Positions 5,892 through 9,538 of a DNA stretch of 9,538 bases are shown piece by piece; positions within the stretch are counted from its first letter, which is position 1; every line of letters begins with the position of its first letter. The DNA is taken from the NCBI GenBank assembly GCA_018335765.1, contig JAGXRU010000240.1, forward strand, positions 1-9,538, read 5' to 3'. The notes beneath the pieces were generated by a model. The model ran no database searches and was not told where the DNA came from. It saw only the letters and a program-made list of their open reading frames with translations. The stretch is from Alkaliphilus sp. Lineage in GTDB: Bacteria > Bacillota > Clostridia > Peptostreptococcales > Thermotaleaceae. The position numbers and the translations under genes were made by a program.

Positions 5892-7016
5892 ATGAATTTT
5901 ATGAGATCTGATGTTTTCAAAAAGTATTTTGTACCTGGGATTGTATTTCAATCCGTTGTTATTGCTGGTGGCTACGGAACTGGCAGAGAACTTGTAGAGT
6001 TCTTTCTAAACTTTGGCACCTTAGGAGGCCTACTTGCCATGATATTCATATCTACGGTGCTTTGGTCCCTTGTTTGTGCTGCCACCTTTGAATTTGCCAG
6101 GGTGTTTAAGGCTTATGATTATAGGAGCTTTTTCTCTAAGCTTCTTGGGAAGGCTTGGTGGCTCTATGAAATCTGCTATTTGGTATTGCTGCTGATTGTT
6201 CTAGCAGTAATTGCTTCCGCAGCTGGTAGCATTTTAGAAGAACTCTTTGGTTTACATTATTATGTTGGTGTGATTGGTATGATGGTGGGTGTAGGACTCC
6301 TCATATTTAAAGGGTCTGAAGCCATCGAAAAGTTTCTATCCTATTGGTCTTTTTTACTTTATGGTGTTTACATTATATTTCTAGTGGTCTGCTTCGCAAG
6401 GTTTGGCGATAGCATAACAAGTGCAGTATTTCAAGGGGATATAAAGAGCGGTTGGGCCCTGGGTGGTTTTAAGTATGCATTTTATAATCTTGGAATTATA
6501 CCGGCGGTCTTATTCTCCACAAGACATATTGAAACTAGAAAAGAAGCCATTGGATCAGGTATTCTGGCAGGGATTATTGGAATAGTTCCTGGTATCTTAC
6601 TCTATCTGGCGATGATTGGTCTATATCCTGATATTCTAGGGGTACCAGTTCCTACAAATTACATTTTAGGAATTCTAGGTTCGAGCTTCCTCCAAATCAC
6701 CTTCCAGATTGTACTATTTGGTACTTTAATAGAGACTGGAACCGGATTCATTTATGCAGTTACTGAGAGAATATCATCGGTTTATCAAGAAAAGGGAGAG
6801 ACCATGCCCTCTCGTTTGACCACAGGTATGACGGTCATATTATTAATTGTTGGAGCAATCATCGCTCAATTTGGATTGATTGGTTTAATCGCCAAGGGCT
6901 ACGGTACCATTACCTGGGGTTTCTTCATATTCTATGCAGTTCCAGTGGTAACCATTGGTGTTTGGAAAGTATATCAATACAAGGATAAAGATGTTGCCCT
7001 AAAGGGCGAAAAATAA
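5892..7016 (+). CDS. YkvI-family membrane transporter (LeuT-fold, APC superfamily)
   Basis: The protein has 374 residues; AGGAGGG (5880-5886) lies five bases before ATG 5892, and the second in-frame ATG (5901) is too far from it. It is highly hydrophobic, with about ten predicted membrane segments, approximately at 12-32, 43-67, 92-114, 122-140, 150-170, 190-209, 218-243, 258-285, 312-334 and 337-358. The first segment is broken by a glycine-rich AGGYGTGRE stretch, as in LeuT-fold carriers with an unwound TM1. The sequence resembles the poorly characterised YkvI group of Bacillus and Clostridia; I recognise the group from general pattern only. It ends in a short charged cytoplasmic tail. As the last gene of the operon, 37 nt after the epimerase-like gene, it probably imports or exchanges the substrate or product of the two enzymes. 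The substrate and coupling ion cannot be read from the sequence. Confidence 0.85.
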   Translation: MNFMRSDVFKKYFVPGIVFQSVVIAGGYGTGRELVEFFLNFGTLGGLLAMIFISTVLWSLVCAATFEFARVFKAYDYRSFFSKLLGKAWWLYEICYLVLLLIVLAVIASAAGSILEELFGLHYYVGVIGMMVGVGLLIFKGSEAIEKFLSYWSFLLYGVYIIFLVVCFARFGDSITSAVFQGDIKSGWALGGFKYAFYNLGIIPAVLFSTRHIETRKEAIGSGILAGIIGIVPGILLYLAMIGLYPDILGVPVPTNYILGILGSSFLQITFQIVLFGTLIETGTGFIYAVTERISSVYQEKGETMPSRLTTGMTVILLIVGAIIAQFGLIGLIAKGYGTITWGFFIFYAVPVVTIGVWKVYQYKDKDVALKGEK

Positions 7017-7030
7017 AGAAAACTAGCTAG

Positions 7031-7186
7031 GGCTGAGAAGCGGGCACTGAAAAAGTATCATTTTTATGATTTTACCATGCTCTGTCATCTGAACGCAGTG
7101 AAGAATCTAAGATTGAAAGATTCTTCGCTAATGCTCAGTATGACAAAGGTACTTTTGCATTGCCTCGTCTCAGACAGCCTTTTTTT
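7031..7186 (+). terminator. Long imperfect inverted-repeat element serving as operon terminator
   Basis: The outer arms begin with GGCTGAGA (7031-7038) and end with TCTCAGACAGCC (7168-7179). The match continues through GAAAAAGTATC (7049-7059) against GGTACTTTTGC (7148-7158). A T7 run follows at 7180-7186, so on the plus strand the fold would act as a Rho-independent terminator 15 nt after the transporter stop. Nested inside is the shorter palindrome 7083-7145. Pairing has mismatches and a 23-base asymmetric bulge (7060-7082). No coding sequence is present, so this could be a MITE-like or REP-like dispersed repeat co-opted as a terminator. Confidence 0.65.
7083..7145. repeat. Inner intergenic palindrome (TGTCAT...ATGACA)
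   Basis: The left arm starts TGTCATCTGAACGCAGTG and runs into AAGAATCT (to 7108). The right arm runs from AAGATTCTTC to ATGACA. The two match at both ends with two bulged bases and a few mismatches in the middle. The motif 'TGTCAT-CTGA-CGxAGxGAAGAATCT' with its mirror is one I associate with dispersed intergenic repeats in several Firmicutes. That recollection has not been checked here. Confidence 0.65.
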
Positions 7187-7193
7187 CCCTATT

Positions 7194-7219
7194 AAAAAAG
7201 CAGACTCCAAAGAGCCTGC
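7194..7219 (-). terminator. Rho-independent terminator of prfB
   Basis: On the minus strand GCAGGCTC-TTTG-GAGTCTGC forms an 8-bp stem (one G-U pair) with a 4-base loop, followed directly by six T (7199-7194). It begins six bases after the prfB stop and converges with the operon terminator. Confidence 0.9.
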
Positions 7220-7224
7220 CTTTA

Positions 7225-8341
7225 TTATTCATCAAGTTTAATCGCCTTTTGCTTGAGATAAGCATTTATATACAAATCAAGCTCGCCATCCATCACAGCT
7301 TGTATATTCCCCATTTCAGCATTGGTTCTATGATCCTTCACCATATTATAGGGGTGAAACACATAGGAACGTATTTGGCTCCCCCAAGAGATCTGGCTAT
7401 AATCTCCCTTCAAATCTTCAATTTTATCCTTTTGCTCCTGCTCCTTAAGCTCTACAAGCTTGCCCATAAGCAGCCTCATAGCTGTCTCTTTGTTGCTGTG
7501 TTGAGATCTTTCATTCTGACATTGCACCACAACTCCGGTGGGAATATGGGTTATTCTTATGGCTGAATCAGTCTTATTGACATGCTGTCCTCCCGCACCA
7601 CTGGCACGGTAAGTATCCACTCGCAAATCACTGGGATTGATGCTTACTTGCATATTTTCGTCTATATCTGGCATAACATCCACCGAAGCAAAAGAAGTAT
7701 GTCTCTTTCCCGATGGATCAAAGGGTGAAATCCGAACAATCCTATGAACACCCTTCTCACTTTTCAAATAACCATAGGCATTTTGACCCTCGACCAGAAG
7801 TGTCACATTCTTTATTCCCGCTTCTGTGTCCCGTAAAATATCCAGGGTTTTTATACGAAAGCCCTTTTTTTCAGCCCATCTTGTATACATACGCAAAAGC
7901 ATTTCAGCCCAATCCTGAGAGTCAAGCCCCCCGGCTCCTGAATGGATGGATAAAATACCGTTGTTGCCGTCATATTCTCCCGACAAAAGGGTAGCAACCG
8001 TCAACTGATCTAGTTCCTGTTGCAAGCTCTCAAATTCCTTTTTTATTTCCTTCTCAATTGAGGAATCTTCTTCTTCCATCGCCATTTCCAAAAGACTCAT
8101 CAAGTCCTCATATTTTTGTTCAATTTCCTGAAAGCCCTTAAGCTTATCCTTAACTTGTTTTGCCTGTTGATTAAACTTTTGAGCCTCTTTAGGATTGTCC
8201 CAAAAGCTAGGATCCAGCATTTTATCCTCTAGGTCATTGGCACGAGCATTCAGTCCTTCTATGTCAAAGAGAAGCCCTCAAATCTTTAATCGGATTTTCT
8301 AAAGCACTCAATTCTATCTTCAATTGCTCCAGTTGAATCAA
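7225..8341 (-). CDS. prfB: Peptide chain release factor 2, read through a programmed +1 frameshift
   Basis: RF2 recognises UGA/UAA and triggers peptide release on the ribosome. The second-frame part (8265 to 7225) carries the anticodon-like SPF in VRISPFDPSGKRHTSF and the catalytic GGQ in SGAGGQHVNKTDSA. The first frame is short and ends at TGA 8266-8264. A ribosome that slips +1 at CTT reads Leu-Asp and joins ASL to DIEGLNARANDLEDK, restoring a normal RF2 start region. The product is about 371 residues, near the family's usual 365-370. Start choice: TTG 8341 puts the stop at codon 26, as in E. coli. The upstream AAAGGCTGTGA (8357-8347) resembles the full anti-SD complement AAAGGAGGTGA, eight bases from TTG. 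GTG 8350 (stop at codon 29) is the alternative but sits within that SD-like stretch. prfB lies downstream of secA, a common Firmicutes order, separated here by the heptamer array. Confidence 0.93.
8263..8278 (-). promoter_or_regulatory. prfB programmed +1 frameshift signal
   Basis: On the minus strand the order is AGGG (8278-8275), five bases, slippery CTT (8269-8267), the in-frame stop TGA (8266-8264), then C (8263). This reproduces the known RF2 autoregulatory site: an internal Shine-Dalgarno at the same spacing as E. coli AGGGGGTATCTTTGAC, although only four bases of the SD are present here. Low RF2 slows termination at UGA and favours the shift. Confidence 0.93.
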
Positions 8342-8361
8342 ATTTTTCACAGCCTTTCAGT

Positions 8362-8536
8362 AATTCTTAGTTTTTGGTTTTCGGTTTTTGGTTTCTGGTT
8401 TCTGGTTTTTAATTCTTAATTTTTAATTCTTAATTCTTAATTTTTAATTCTTAGTTTTTGGTTTTTGGTTTCTGGTTTCTGGTTTTTAATTTTTAATTCT
8501 TAATTTTTAATTTTTAATTCTTAATTCTTAATTCTT
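8362..8536. repeat. Heptanucleotide tandem array, 25 units in two 84-bp blocks
   Basis: Exactly 175 bases divide into 25 units of seven with no phase break. Each unit is a purine pair (GG, AA or AG) followed by TTTTT, TTCTT, TTTCT or TTTTC. After one AATTCTT (8362-8368) come two blocks of 12 units, 8369-8452 and 8453-8536. Each block opens with AGTTTTT, continues with GG-type units including GGTTTCT twice in a row, then switches to AA-type units. The array fills most of the gap between secA and prfB. On its left end it overlaps nothing; on its right end it includes the secA stop codon and the last two sense codons. The transcript over it would be A-rich and almost unstructured. Confidence 0.95.
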
Positions 8537-9538
8537 AATCTGTTTCCCTCCACAGCACTTCTTATACTTCTTCCCACTACCGCAGGGGCATGGGTCATTT
8601 CTTCCCACTTCACCTTGTTTCACAACAGGCTTATTAACGACTTCTTCGTCCCCTCCACTGGTTCCGGTGACTTGGGCAACCTGTTTTCTCTTTGCTTCAG
8701 TTTGCACCGTCACATTGAACAAATATCGAATAGTATCGTCTTGTATGCTCTTTATCATAGCATCAAACATATCAAAACCTTCCACTTGATATGCCCTTAC
8801 AGGATCCTCCTGTCCATATGCTCTAAGCCCTATACCCTGTCTTAATTGATCCATGGCATCGATATGATCCATCCATTTTGTGTCCACTACCCTTAGGAGC
8901 ATCACTCTCTCAAGCTCCCTCATTCTTTCCTCGCCTATTTCTTCTTCCTTAAGGCTATAGACCTTATTTGCCACTGCCATAATATGTTCCTTCAAGGCTT
9001 CCTTTGTCAAGTCTTCAATCTTTTCAAATACAAGACTGTTTTTGGGCAGGAAAATATTATGAAGGTAATCTTCAATCGCAATCAAATCCCATTCCTCAGG
9101 AAATTTTACATCAGCTGTGTACACATCAACGGTTTTACTTACAATATCAGACAGCATACTGAATATATGCTCCCTTAAATTTTCACCCTCAAGAACCTTT
9201 TTTCGTTCCTTATATATTATTGTTCTCTGCTTATTCATTACATCGTCATATTGCAGTACATGCTTACGAATGGAAAAGTTTCTGCCTTCCACCTTTTTTT
9301 GAGCTCCCTCAATGGATTTTGACAACAGGTTTGCCTCAATTGGCTCCTCGTCATCCATTCCAAGCTTCTCTACAACTCCCTTTATCCTGTCACTTCCAAA
9401 CAAACGCATTAGATCATCTTCTAGGGATATGAAAAACTGGGATGATCCCGGATCACCCTGACGGCCGGAGCGTCCCCTGAGCTGATTGTCTATCCTTCTG
9501 GATTCATGTCTTTCTGTACCAATTATATGCAAACCGCC
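8528..9538 (-). CDS. secA: Preprotein translocase ATPase SecA, C-terminal part (runs off right edge)
   Basis: SecA is the cytosolic/peripheral ATPase that drives proteins through SecYEG. The frame is open from the window edge (GGC at 9538) to TAA 8530-8528, giving the last 336 residues of a protein usually 830-900 long; the true start is outside. The first residues are GGLHIIGTERHES, followed by helicase motif VI (QLRGRSGRQGDPGSS). The helical scaffold/wing region follows, including LRQGIGLRAYGQEDP. The protein ends in the zinc-binding SEC-C motif CPCGSGKKYKKCC (C-x-C-x8-C-C), which contacts SecB or phospholipid in the family. A short non-conserved tail (GGKQIKN) follows the zinc motif. The final two codons and the stop lie within the heptamer array. 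The TTG at 9532 is an internal leucine codon, not a start. Confidence 0.97.
   Translation of the reverse strand, partial: GGLHIIGTERHESRRIDNQLRGRSGRQGDPGSSQFFISLEDDLMRLFGSDRIKGVVEKLGMDDEEPIEANLLSKSIEGAQKKVEGRNFSIRKHVLQYDDVMNKQRTIIYKERKKVLEGENLREHIFSMLSDIVSKTVDVYTADVKFPEEWDLIAIEDYLHNIFLPKNSLVFEKIEDLTKEALKEHIMAVANKVYSLKEEEIGEERMRELERVMLLRVVDTKWMDHIDAMDQLRQGIGLRAYGQEDPVRAYQVEGFDMFDAMIKSIQDDTIRYLFNVTVQTEAKRKQVAQVTGTSGGDEEVVNKPVVKQGEVGRNDPCPCGSGKKYKKCCGGKQIKN

Noticed and set aside
7031..7186. Insertion sequence.
   Set aside because: There is no transposase reading frame and only about 150 bp; at most a non-autonomous element.
7249..7994. Plus-strand reading frames opposite prfB, and similar ones opposite secA, the activator and the chemoreceptor.
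   Set aside because: They are antisense shadows without ribosome binding sites or recognisable protein features.
8362..8536. CRISPR array.
   Set aside because: Repeats are seven bases long, directly adjacent and without unique spacers. This is a simple tandem array.
8528..9532. SecA start at TTG 9532.
   Set aside because: The frame is open to the window edge and the preceding codons (GGC GGT) belong to the conserved GGLHIIGTERHES motif, so the gene is simply cut by the window.

Overview
The window looks like a chromosomal segment of a low-GC Gram-positive bacterium, most likely a member of the Clostridia. The evidence is AT-rich DNA, strong AGGAGG ribosome binding sites, the secA-prfB gene pair, a dCache-type chemoreceptor, a sigma-54 activator and Firmicutes-type intergenic repeats. 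The species cannot be named from the sequence.

Layout: (1) 1-1122, minus: the N-terminal 374 residues of a methyl-accepting chemotaxis protein that runs off the left edge. (2) 1286-3040, minus: a sigma-54-dependent enhancer-binding activator (unassigned N-terminal domain, PAS, AAA+ with GAFTGA, Fis-type HTH). (3) 3041-3404: a divergent control region with two sigma-A-type promoters facing the activator and a near-consensus -24/-12 sigma-54 promoter facing right. (4) 3405-7016, plus: a three-gene operon coding for a HisC/CobD-like fold-type I aminotransferase, a class III aminotransferase-fold enzyme resembling isoleucine 2-epimerase and related amino-acid racemases, and a YkvI-family LeuT-fold membrane transporter. 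(5) 7031-7219: two converging terminators, the plus-strand one formed by a long imperfect inverted-repeat element. (6) 7225-8341, minus: prfB (release factor 2), with its programmed +1 frameshift site. (7) 8362-8536: an unusual array of exactly 25 heptanucleotide units, arranged as two 84-bp blocks. (8) 8528-9538, minus: the C-terminal third of secA, running off the right edge.

How the parts fit: regions 2-4 form one regulatory unit. The activator gene lies divergent from an operon whose promoter is of the type such activators control. The operon couples an amino-acid racemase/epimerase-like enzyme, an aminotransferase and an amino-acid-type transporter. My inference is an inducible module for uptake or exchange of an amino acid, its D/L (or allo) interconversion, and transamination. 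The substrate cannot be read from sequence. This is the best candidate in the window for a little-described system. prfB and secA are housekeeping genes; their interest lies in the frameshift signal and the heptamer array between them.

Three starts were moved from the longest reading frames. The activator starts at ATG 3040 (not TTG 3085), the first aminotransferase at GTG 3405 (not ATG 3345, which lies upstream of the sigma-54 promoter), and prfB upstream of the in-frame TGA at 8266-8264.
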